Source: Gracilimonas sp. (GTDB taxonomy: Bacteria; Bacteroidota; Rhodothermia; Balneolales; Balneolaceae). Taken from it: a DNA stretch of 64,000 nt. The stretch is from positions 248,001 through 312,000 of the forward strand of contig NZ_JAEPPI010000003.1 of the NCBI RefSeq assembly GCF_017641085.1, read 5' to 3'. The position numbers were made by a program, and so were the translations under genes. Shown piece by piece: positions 35,548 through 42,796 of this stretch (position 1 is its first letter; the number at the start of each line of letters is the position of its first letter). The notes under the pieces are model-generated. The model searched no databases. It was not told where the DNA came from and was given only the letters and a program-made list of their open reading frames with translations.

Positions 35548-35727
35548 ATGTCACATCATGCAATCTGTCCTGTAAGCGGTTTAACTATAGATAACCCTGT
35601 CCTTTCCCCTCATATAGAATATGAGGGCATGGAGCTATTCTTCTGTTGTCCGTCTTGCGAGGATACTTTCTTAAGAGAACCTGACTATTACATTTCTGGT
35701 CATAGATCCTTTAGTTTTTCTAATTAA
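35548..35727 (+). CDS. YHS/TRASH-like mini-protein (copy 3)
   Basis: A 59-residue protein that a length cut-off of 60 residues would hide. It reads SHHAICPVSGLTIDNPVLSP at the start, then GMELFFCCPSCEDTFLREPD. It keeps the two cysteine-containing motifs of copy 1 (ICPV and CCPSC) and is close to it in length. A strong Shine-Dalgarno GGGAGG (35,537-35,542) stands 5 nt before the ATG. With copies 1 and 2 it forms a tandem array of three diverged paralogues behind the copper ATPase and cupredoxin. Confidence 0.85.
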   Translation: MSHHAICPVSGLTIDNPVLSPHIEYEGMELFFCCPSCEDTFLREPDYYISGHRSFSFSN

Positions 35728-35844
35728 TGCACCGAAAAACCCCTATGCATTTGGTCCTGATACGGCTAATTGCATTTCAAATCATTTTGTTCTTAAAACA
35801 TTAAGGACTATTCAAATATTTTTTAAATCCTATTGGAAGTTGGT

Positions 35845-36993
35845 ATGAAAAAGGAACAAATACATATCATTGGAGCCGGCCCTGGTGGATTAGTAGCTGC
35901 TATCAATTTAGCCAAAGCCGGATTTCCGGTTACCGTTTATGAAATGTACTATGAGGTCGGTAAACGCTTTAACCATGATTTCCAGGGTATCGAAAACTGG
36001 TCAACCGAAGAAGATACTCAAGAATTTTTGAGCCGTATAGGTATTTCAGTGAATTATCTCTTTGAGTCCCTCGAAAATGTTGAGTTTTTTAATCCTTCTG
36101 GTCAAAAATACCATTATAGCATGTCACGACCCCTTTTTTATTTAATTGAACGAGGTTCTAACGAATGGAGCCTGGATCAGGGGTTGAGGCGGCAAGCAGA
36201 AGAAGCAGGAGTTCATTTTGAATGGGGAACAAAAATAACAAAGGTGCCTGAAAACGGCAGAGTAATAATAAGCACTGGCCCAAAAGGCGGTGATGCAATT
36301 GCGAAAGGAATCATTTTCTCTACAACTCATAAAAATTACTATGCGGCTTTCCTTGGTGATGATATTGCCCCACATGGTTATGCTTATTTATTGGTACATG
36401 AGGGTAAAGCTACATTTGCGACTTGTTTGTTTGAAAAATTTCCCAAGTCCCTCCATTATTTTGAAAAAGCTTTAGGTGAAATGAAAAAGCACATCATGAT
36501 AGATATACAGGATTCAAAATATTTTGGCGGTTATGTCAATTTCTCACTAAATCAAACGCTGGTTAAAAACAACCGCATCTATTATGTGGGAGAAAATGCC
36601 GGGTTTCAAGACGCCTTGTTTGGCTTCGGCATGCGCTATGCCATGCACTCTGGATATCTGGCGGCCCAAAGCATCATCGAGAATCGTTCCTATCCTAACT
36701 TGTGCAAAGAGCATATCATCCCAAAAATGGAGGTGTCGTTGGCCAACCGCTGGTTGTTTACCCGCTTGGAAGACCTGGGATATACCATTATGCTCGACCG
36801 TCTGGCAGAAAAGGACGATATAATTCCTACCCTCCGAACTCAGTATAACCCAAGCTGGTATAAAAAGATTGTTTTTCCGGTCGCCAACCGGGCTTTCAAA
36901 ACCCGGCTGGAAGACAAACAGTGTATGCACGAAAACTGCTCATGCGTATGGTGTAAGCATGGAGAGCACGACTATGCCGAAGTAGAATGCTAA
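35845..36993 (+). CDS. FAD-dependent oxidoreductase (geranylgeranyl-reductase-like) with Cys-rich tail
   Basis: A 382-residue flavoprotein. The dinucleotide-binding motif is IHIIGAGPGGLVAAINLAKA near the N-terminus, and the second FAD motif is YYVGENAGFQDALFGFGMRY (about 245-265), as in lycopene-cyclase/geranylgeranyl-reductase-like enzymes. The last 25 residues are unusual: C-x4-C-x-C-x2-C (C360, C365, C367, C370) plus a terminal Cys, a likely metal or Fe-S site absent from typical relatives. ATG 35,845 follows GGAAG at 35,835; a TTG at 35,833 is less likely. Substrate unknown. It lies between the YHS array and the Lgt paralogue. Confidence 0.82.
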   Translation: MKKEQIHIIGAGPGGLVAAINLAKAGFPVTVYEMYYEVGKRFNHDFQGIENWSTEEDTQEFLSRIGISVNYLFESLENVEFFNPSGQKYHYSMSRPLFYLIERGSNEWSLDQGLRRQAEEAGVHFEWGTKITKVPENGRVIISTGPKGGDAIAKGIIFSTTHKNYYAAFLGDDIAPHGYAYLLVHEGKATFATCLFEKFPKSLHYFEKALGEMKKHIMIDIQDSKYFGGYVNFSLNQTLVKNNRIYYVGENAGFQDALFGFGMRYAMHSGYLAAQSIIENRSYPNLCKEHIIPKMEVSLANRWLFTRLEDLGYTIMLDRLAEKDDIIPTLRTQYNPSWYKKIVFPVANRAFKTRLEDKQCMHENCSCVWCKHGEHDYAEVEC

Positions 36994-37017
36994 CATTAAC
37001 CTCATTTTTTAAAAACT

Positions 37018-37809
37018 ATGCAACCCATTCTTTTTGAACTCGGCCCGTTTACCATTCATACGGTTAGCCTGTTTCACACTGGTGGCATTCTTATAGGAAT
37101 ATGGTGGCTTTATCGTCAGGCCATAAAAAACCGCGTCGACCCTCAAAAAATAATGGATCTAGCTGTCATCGTCGTCCTCTGGGCCATTATTGGTGCGCGA
37201 CTTTTCTCTATCCTGTTCGATGGCAGCCTGCAGTGGTACCTGCAAAATCCATTGAAAATTCTGATGCTCTGGAATGGAGGCTTTACGTTCTATGGAGGTT
37301 TCTTGTTCGGACTAGGAGCCGGGATTTGGTATGTACGAAAACATGATCTGGACTTATGGCAAATTAGCGATATGGCAGCGCCCGGCCTGGCGCTGGGCAT
37401 CGCCTTTGGACGACTGGGCTGCTTCTTTTCGGGAGACAGTTTCGGCAAACCGACGGATCTTCCCTGGGCGGTTACCTTTACTGATTCAATGTCGATGGCC
37501 CCAACGGGTATCCCACTGCACCCCACCCAAATCTATTCCACGCTTGTCCTATTGGTAGTATTTGGCATTTTGCTTTGGTGGCAAAAACAGCAGCGTTTTA
37601 AAGGAGAAATCTTCCTGGTTTTTATTATGCTTTATTCTGTCGCACGGTCTTTTGTAGAAATTTTTAGAAATGATCCCCGGGGCGTTTATCTTGACGGCTT
37701 AATTTCTACCTCACAGATTATCAGCTTATTAGTGATAATACCAGCCCTGTGGCTGTATTTTACGAAACTTCGTCAAAACAGGCGTTTAAAAGTTGAACCT
37801 TCACAGTAA
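37018..37809 (+). CDS. Prolipoprotein diacylglyceryl transferase (Lgt) paralogue
   Basis: A 263-residue inner-membrane protein with about seven helices. The Lgt signature region reads AFGRLGCFFSGDSFGKPTDL, then PWAVTF and GIPLHPTQIYST, and the arginine of the GR motif is present. The Asn of the usual GRIGNF motif is Cys here (GRLGCF), as happens in Lgt paralogues, so full diacylglyceryl transfer to prolipoproteins is not assured. An additional Lgt outside the window is likely. Its place between the FAD enzyme and the complex-I-like cluster is unexplained. Confidence 0.88.
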   Translation: MQPILFELGPFTIHTVSLFHTGGILIGIWWLYRQAIKNRVDPQKIMDLAVIVVLWAIIGARLFSILFDGSLQWYLQNPLKILMLWNGGFTFYGGFLFGLGAGIWYVRKHDLDLWQISDMAAPGLALGIAFGRLGCFFSGDSFGKPTDLPWAVTFTDSMSMAPTGIPLHPTQIYSTLVLLVVFGILLWWQKQQRFKGEIFLVFIMLYSVARSFVEIFRNDPRGVYLDGLISTSQIISLLVIIPALWLYFTKLRQNRRLKVEPSQ

Positions 37810-37852
37810 TATAAATTTAACACTGATTATTTTTAAACAACTCTGATCTGAT

Positions 37853-38014
37853 ATGTTAACCTTACTCTGGTCTATACTAACATTCATTTTCTTGTATTTT
37901 ATATATCACAGGTTTAATAAACTCAAAAATCCTGTTTCTGAGATGTGGCAATACTCGAAATACAGCAGGCGAAATTTTGATTATCAACCAAATACAGCAT
38001 TTGCTGAAATGTAA
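37853..38014 (+). CDS. Possible 53-residue single-helix membrane protein
   Basis: A short frame: hydrophobic helix LTLLWSILTFIFLYFIYHRF, then a polar tail with aromatic residues (EMWQYSKYSRRNFDYQPNT). It fills the gap between lgt and the NuoA-like gene on the same strand. No Shine-Dalgarno site and no known family; it could be a small subunit of the following complex or a chance frame. Confidence 0.45.
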   Translation: MLTLLWSILTFIFLYFIYHRFNKLKNPVSEMWQYSKYSRRNFDYQPNTAFAEM

Positions 38015-38105
38015 GAGGCAGAATATGAAATTATTGAATGAATTTAGTTATTTGAATCAATTGAATATTATTGTGTTTATAAATTTATCATCATGACTAA
38101 GTAAT

Positions 38106-38468
38106 ATGGCTCCTTTAACTCAATATCTACTCCTGCTCGGCATGGGGATTACAACAGCCGGTTTAGTGTGGATGCTTTATCTTATAAAGCAGTCGCTGGG
38201 CCAAACGCTGGACGAGCCAGGCAAGGACATCCCCGCCGAAAGCGGAAACCTGGCGCCCAAACCGGCCTGGCTGCGTTATCATGTACACTACTACGGCTAT
38301 GCCCTGCTCTTTTTGGCCTTTGATATGGAGATGGCCTACATGTACCCCTGGGCAGTGGTTTACAGAGAAGTAGGCATTCTGGCCCTGCTTGACATGGGCG
38401 TTTTTCTGATGATTTTATTTCTGGGACTTATTTATACCTGGACTCAACTCGGACTCAAACGCCAATAA
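38106..38468 (+). CDS. NuoA-like subunit of a complex-I-like membrane module
   Basis: A 120-residue protein with three helices. The core region RYHVHYYGYALLFLAFDMEM followed by AYMYPWAVVYREVG corresponds to the FDxExxFLYPWA signature of NuoA, including the acidic FDME. In complex I this subunit sits by the quinone-binding cavity. It opens a compact cluster whose next gene starts directly at its stop codon (TAAATG). No TTTAAG-type box was found in front of it, so it may be transcribed from the copA promoter or its own unrecognised promoter. Confidence 0.88.
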   Translation: MAPLTQYLLLLGMGITTAGLVWMLYLIKQSLGQTLDEPGKDIPAESGNLAPKPAWLRYHVHYYGYALLFLAFDMEMAYMYPWAVVYREVGILALLDMGVFLMILFLGLIYTWTQLGLKRQ

Positions 38469-41045
38469 ATGCCAATGGAAACGACTATGAGATACGGAGC
38501 ACGAAAAGGCAAAATGAATTTTTTCCGGAGATGGATGGCAAAGTCTGCTTCGCGGGAGCTTTGCCTGTTTCCTGTCCCGGGTCCCGATATATTGCGTATC
38601 TATCAGTCTGGCCCTCTGAACGGCGAAGCACAACTGACAGCCAATCCAAGAGAAGCTAATGTTTTGCTGATTATTGGTGATATGAATCCGGATATGGCAG
38701 AACAGGCCGCTATTGTTTACGCCCAGATGCCGCGCCCGCGGGTGCTGGTGTTGGCCGGGCCGAAACATCTTGACCCACTGCCTCACCCTGATGTACACGT
38801 TGCTCTGGAAAAAGATTTTCTTCAAACTGCATTGCCTGCTGTCAGGGAGTGCCTGAGCAGTCTTGCTTGGATAGATGAGCCGGAACCATATCAGCCGGAA
38901 GCCTTGGTAAACGAAATAGAAGAAGCCGGTAAGCAGCAGGGCCATATGCACCATCATCACCATCACGGTCATGGAGATCATGGCCACGGAGATCATGATC
39001 ACTCACAGCATAGTGGACACGGTCACAGCCACGAAGGCCACGATCATTCTGCTCACAGCCATGCGGATCATGGAGAACATGAGGGACACGATCCTTCTGC
39101 CCATCAACACGGTAATGCAGAGGAAGGGCACAATCATGATCATGGTAATCACGATCACGGGCATCTTAGCGGCCATAAGAAGGAAGGGCATGATCATTCG
39201 GCTCACACGCATTCTGCTCACGAAGGCCATGACCACAGTCACGAAGATCATAAAAATCACGGTCACAGCCATTCAGGGGAAGCAGAAGCAGGGGAGTCTA
39301 AAGGCTGCCATAGAGCATCGGACAAACCCGGCCATGATCACGGAACGCATGACCATGATCACCCACAACATACCAAACACCAGCTTGAAGGGCATAGTCA
39401 TTCCCATGGCCAGCAAAGCGGAGAAAAAAAAGATTCCCATAGTGGCCACGATCACGGAGCCCACCATCATGATCATGGACACGAGCAAGAAGGTCATGAG
39501 CTCTCCGGGCATCAGCACGGCGAACACAGCCATGGCCACGAAGGACATAGTCATGAAGAACATGATCACTCTCAGCACGAAGAACACGGACATGAACACG
39601 GAGGGCACGATCATGGACATAACCATGGCGGCCATGATCACGGACATGGAGGACACGATCACGGTTCGGGCTTTATGTCGATGATAGCTATGACCAAAGA
39701 TCTTCCCCGCAGTACAGACGGGCTGCCCATGGAGTGGAGTGATGTGCAGTTTGGCCCCTTTCACCCGGGCATGCCCGGCGGGCTGCGCCTCTCTATGAAG
39801 CTGGACGGGGATACGGTTGCCGAAGCGGAAGCAGACCAAGAGCTCCCAAGCCGTAACCTGCTTGCATCCATACCTGAGGACCCTGCCGCATTGCCGGAAT
39901 ATCTTGAAGCGATCAACCCTATGGCGCCGGTTACCTACCGGTTATTGGCACAAAAAGCACTATTAAATTTTTCTGATGAAGCGGGTAATTCTGCGCTAAC
40001 CCTGTTCGAGGCAGTGCTGTTGGAAAAAGAACGAATAACCAGCCATTTGAACTGGCTGGCTGTTTTTGCCACAGCACTGGGCAGCGGCTGGATGCGCGAC
40101 CAGGCTATAAAACATTACCACCGTTTCCAAAACGGTATCGGAAATATGGAGCAGCTCTCCGGGTTTATCCGCCGGATAAAAAAGATGCCGTATCTGAAAT
40201 TGAAATTAAGTGCCGCCGTCCACAACCCCGGGGGAACGGAGAAACATAGCGAGGAAGCTGCCGGTACTCATAAAGACCATCACCACGAACATAATGCGGA
40301 CTCCCATTCAGGTCACTGCCATGAAGAAAGTGGCGAGCAGAAACCTCATGACCATGGTGGGCATGAAGGCCACGAACATGATCACGGAGCCCATGGACAC
40401 GGAGAAGAGCATGATCACCACGAAGGACACGGGCATAGTCACGAAGGTCATCAACATGGTGAGCACGATCATCATAGCCATGAAATGCATCAGCACACCG
40501 GGCATGAGACCCATGACCATCATGAACATGTTCATCACGATCATGCAAGCAAAGATGAAAAAAACAAAGTTACCGGTGCTGTGCCCGGTCAGCTGCCTGA
40601 CGATATCACAGGGCCGGTAGCCCGGGCTGCAGGAATTGAGAAAGACCATCGGTTAGAGGAAGCCGTGTATCAGCAAGCCGGGTGGACTCCCGTAACCGCT
40701 GCCGGTAACAATGCCTGGAGCCGGCTGATGGTACGGCTGGACGAAATTGAACAAAGCCTGCGATTTATAGAAAAAGCGGGAAACGATTCCGGCAAAGAAT
40801 CTTCACGAAAGATCAACATACCATCTGTCGGAATGGGGAATGGTATTGCACACATTGAGAGCCCCCGTGGTATAGTAACACTAAAATTTCATATTCATGA
40901 GGGTAAACTGGCTCATATGCACCTGACAACCCCCTCCGTGGCACTGGCGGGGCTGGTAAAGCCGGTAACCGAACAGCAGGAGCTGGCCGATGCACTGATA
41001 GCCGTGAACTCACTGGATATTTCACCCTGGGAAATTAACCCTTAA
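38469..41045 (+). CDS. Giant His-rich NuoB-NuoD hybrid without Fe-S ligands
   Basis: An 858-residue soluble protein. Residues 1-150 resemble NuoB: ANVLLIIGDMNPDMAEQA fits its nucleus, and QMPRPRVLVLAGPKHLD and EPEPYQPEALVNEI fit the places where NuoB has its cluster cysteines, but all of these are replaced. Residues about 159-398 are almost pure His/Gly/Asp/Ser (about 86 His). Residues about 405-590 resemble the NuoD N-terminus (VQFGPFHPGMPGGLRLSMKL, with the HP of the quinone site). A second His-rich block (592-697, about 39 His) follows, then a NuoD-like C-terminus (TGPVARAAGIEKDHRLEEAV; ESPRGIVTLKFH; NSLDISPWEINP). No NiFe or N2-type cysteine set exists; only four cysteines are present. 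Redox catalysis is very unlikely; metal binding is very likely. Confidence 0.88.
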   Translation: MPMETTMRYGARKGKMNFFRRWMAKSASRELCLFPVPGPDILRIYQSGPLNGEAQLTANPREANVLLIIGDMNPDMAEQAAIVYAQMPRPRVLVLAGPKHLDPLPHPDVHVALEKDFLQTALPAVRECLSSLAWIDEPEPYQPEALVNEIEEAGKQQGHMHHHHHHGHGDHGHGDHDHSQHSGHGHSHEGHDHSAHSHADHGEHEGHDPSAHQHGNAEEGHNHDHGNHDHGHLSGHKKEGHDHSAHTHSAHEGHDHSHEDHKNHGHSHSGEAEAGESKGCHRASDKPGHDHGTHDHDHPQHTKHQLEGHSHSHGQQSGEKKDSHSGHDHGAHHHDHGHEQEGHELSGHQHGEHSHGHEGHSHEEHDHSQHEEHGHEHGGHDHGHNHGGHDHGHGGHDHGSGFMSMIAMTKDLPRSTDGLPMEWSDVQFGPFHPGMPGGLRLSMKLDGDTVAEAEADQELPSRNLLASIPEDPAALPEYLEAINPMAPVTYRLLAQKALLNFSDEAGNSALTLFEAVLLEKERITSHLNWLAVFATALGSGWMRDQAIKHYHRFQNGIGNMEQLSGFIRRIKKMPYLKLKLSAAVHNPGGTEKHSEEAAGTHKDHHHEHNADSHSGHCHEESGEQKPHDHGGHEGHEHDHGAHGHGEEHDHHEGHGHSHEGHQHGEHDHHSHEMHQHTGHETHDHHEHVHHDHASKDEKNKVTGAVPGQLPDDITGPVARAAGIEKDHRLEEAVYQQAGWTPVTAAGNNAWSRLMVRLDEIEQSLRFIEKAGNDSGKESSRKINIPSVGMGNGIAHIESPRGIVTLKFHIHEGKLAHMHLTTPSVALAGLVKPVTEQQELADALIAVNSLDISPWEINP

Positions 41046-41057
41046 CAGATAGTTGTT

Positions 41058-41960
41058 ATGACGCCTTTTTTAAGCGGTTTTATGATTACCCTCCTTTTTG
41101 TGGGAGGAGTATATTTTGTAGCAGTACTGGAACGCTGCTCAATGACGGGAAACGTAAGCTGGAGCGGTCCGGCCCGGTCATTTTTGCTGCTGTTTGCCCA
41201 AGAGGAGATCAAAACCCGAAAGCACGACAAGGTGTTTTTTGAAACAGCTCCGATCCTTTTTATCGGAGTGATCTTGTTGACGATTTCCATCCTGCCGTTC
41301 AGCCGGGGAAGCGTGGTCATCGATCTGGGAACCGGCGCCCTCTTTATCAATGCGGCGCTGGTCTATATAATGGTGGCCCTGCTGATGGCCGGATGGGCTG
41401 TTAACGGCGTGTACGCCATGGTTGGCGGCTGGCGCGCGCTGGCACAGCTTATCGCCTACTCCATGCCGGTAGTAATGGCATTGACGGCCACGGTAATGCG
41501 GGCTGAATCAATGTTTCTGACAGACATCGTCGAATCCCAACAGTCTTTGTGGAATATTCTATATCAGCCGGTGGGTTTCATTTTGTTTTATATTTCGGCG
41601 CTGGCCATCGCTTTTCTTCCCCCTTTCGACCTTCCGGTAGCAGAAGGTGAGCTGGCAGGAGGGGTCTGGGCCGACCTTACCGGCGCCCGCAAGCTGTTGT
41701 TTCGTCTGGGCCGGCTTGCTTTGGTGTTAACTTTGTCGGTAGCAGTGGTTGTACTGTACCTGGGTGGATGGATGGGCCCCTGGCTGCCCGGTTTTGTCTG
41801 GACTTTTCTGAAAACCTTACTGGTAGCGGCCTCTTTTTTTGCTGTCGGTCATTTTATACCCCGCATCCGGCACGACCATCTGCTGGAATACAACTGGAAG
41901 TACGGGGTACCCTTAGCCCTTTATAACATATTTCAGGTAGGAGTAGTCTTGCTGTTATGA
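41058..41960 (+). CDS. NuoH-like subunit of the complex-I-like module
   Basis: A 300-residue protein with about eight helices, corresponding to NuoH (ND1), which connects the membrane arm to the quinone site. The conserved FDLPVAEGELAGG motif (the FDLPEAE signature) is present, as is AQLIAYSMPVVMAL. The following TEYSG of true NuoH is replaced by ADLTGARKL, so the quinone-site loop has changed. It overlaps the next gene by 4 bp. Consistent with a NuoH that no longer needs to handle quinone redox chemistry. Confidence 0.92.
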   Translation: MTPFLSGFMITLLFVGGVYFVAVLERCSMTGNVSWSGPARSFLLLFAQEEIKTRKHDKVFFETAPILFIGVILLTISILPFSRGSVVIDLGTGALFINAALVYIMVALLMAGWAVNGVYAMVGGWRALAQLIAYSMPVVMALTATVMRAESMFLTDIVESQQSLWNILYQPVGFILFYISALAIAFLPPFDLPVAEGELAGGVWADLTGARKLLFRLGRLALVLTLSVAVVVLYLGGWMGPWLPGFVWTFLKTLLVAASFFAVGHFIPRIRHDHLLEYNWKYGVPLALYNIFQVGVVLLL

Positions 41961-42475
41961 TATCTGTACAACTCATATTACTTATTATTTTTGGCCTGGC
42001 GGCTATCTGGTTTGGATGGCGCGTTTTTATGACCAGCTCTATGGTGCGGTCAGCTCTCTCACTTCTGGCGTCCATGGTGGCCATCGGCATATTATTTCTC
42101 GTTATGGAAGCCGAATTTTTGGGTGTTCTGCAAATCATGATGATGGGAACCGAAATGAGTATCATGGCCATCTTTATGATGATGTACATGATGGATCCTG
42201 GCGGGCTGGGACAGATGGATATGTATCACCAGAAAAATATCTCCATAGCAGCGGGCGTAATTGTAACCGTATTGATAGTCGGTGCTGCTCTTACCACCGA
42301 CTGGGGTACAATAGCTACTCAGTTTCCGGGGCCGCATGAGCAAAACCGGCTGCTGGGTATGGAAATTCTGAAGCGGTCGATGATGATCTTCGAAACCGCC
42401 GGGGTGACCATTCTTACCGGAATGATCGCCTCTATCGCAGTCGCTTTGTCAATTAAAAACAGCGTGGAGAAGTAA
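41957..42475 (+). CDS. NuoJ-like subunit of the complex-I-like module
   Basis: A 172-residue protein with five helices, matching NuoJ (ND6) in size and position. A conserved part is FLGVLQIMMMGTEMSIMAIF, comparable to the FLAVVQVIVYAGAVMVLFLF region of NuoJ helix 3, which carries the pi-bulge of complex I. Position between NuoH- and NuoK-like genes agrees with the canonical order. Translationally coupled to both neighbours. Confidence 0.85.
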   Translation: MISVQLILLIIFGLAAIWFGWRVFMTSSMVRSALSLLASMVAIGILFLVMEAEFLGVLQIMMMGTEMSIMAIFMMMYMMDPGGLGQMDMYHQKNISIAAGVIVTVLIVGAALTTDWGTIATQFPGPHEQNRLLGMEILKRSMMIFETAGVTILTGMIASIAVALSIKNSVEK

Positions 42476-42480
42476 ACACT

Positions 42481-42789
42481 ATGGAGCTATTAATTACAGC
42501 ACTTATTATTGCCGCCGTCCTTTTTGGTATAGGGCTCTACGGCGCCTTAAGTCAGACAAATTTGGTAATGATCATGATGGGAATTGAACTGATGCTGGGA
42601 GCAGCCATGATCAACCTGGTAGCTTTTTGGCGCTTTCTTCATCCCGACGCCTTCTCCTTGCAGATGTTTGTGCTGGTAGCCATGACTGTGATGGCTTTGG
42701 AAGGAGCCGTCGGCTTTGCCATTGCCACTCAGCGGTTCCGTACCTCGGGAACGGTTGAAATGGAAGAATCAGCAGAATTAAAAGGATAG
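42481..42789 (+). CDS. NuoK-like subunit of the complex-I-like module
   Basis: A 102-residue protein with three helices (ND4L). The motif MIMMGIELMLGAAMINLVAF contains the membrane-embedded Glu of NuoK that takes part in proton transfer (E36 in E. coli); the second acidic residue is in MTVMALEGAVGFAIA. Proton-path residues are thus kept. Canonical position before the NuoL-like gene. Confidence 0.93.
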   Translation: MELLITALIIAAVLFGIGLYGALSQTNLVMIMMGIELMLGAAMINLVAFWRFLHPDAFSLQMFVLVAMTVMALEGAVGFAIATQRFRTSGTVEMEESAELKG

Positions 42790-42796
42790 TACCTAT

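Noticed and set aside
38093-38104. Three-codon reading frame (ATG ACT AAG TAA) directly before the NuoA-like gene
   Set aside because: Could be a minimal leader that couples initiation, but too short to support; most likely chance.
38415-40649. Several long open frames opposite and in shifted frames of the His-rich gene
   Set aside because: They are created by the repetitive CAT/CAC/GAT codons of the His-rich segments. Low-complexity Met/Ile/Thr or His/Asp proteins without starts, motifs or Shine-Dalgarno sites; the NuoB/NuoD similarity fixes the true frame.
38469-41045. Membrane-bound NiFe hydrogenase (Ech/Mbh/Hyf) large and small subunits
   Set aside because: No CxxC pairs for NiFe binding in the NuoD-like part and no small-subunit cysteine set; no maturation genes nearby.
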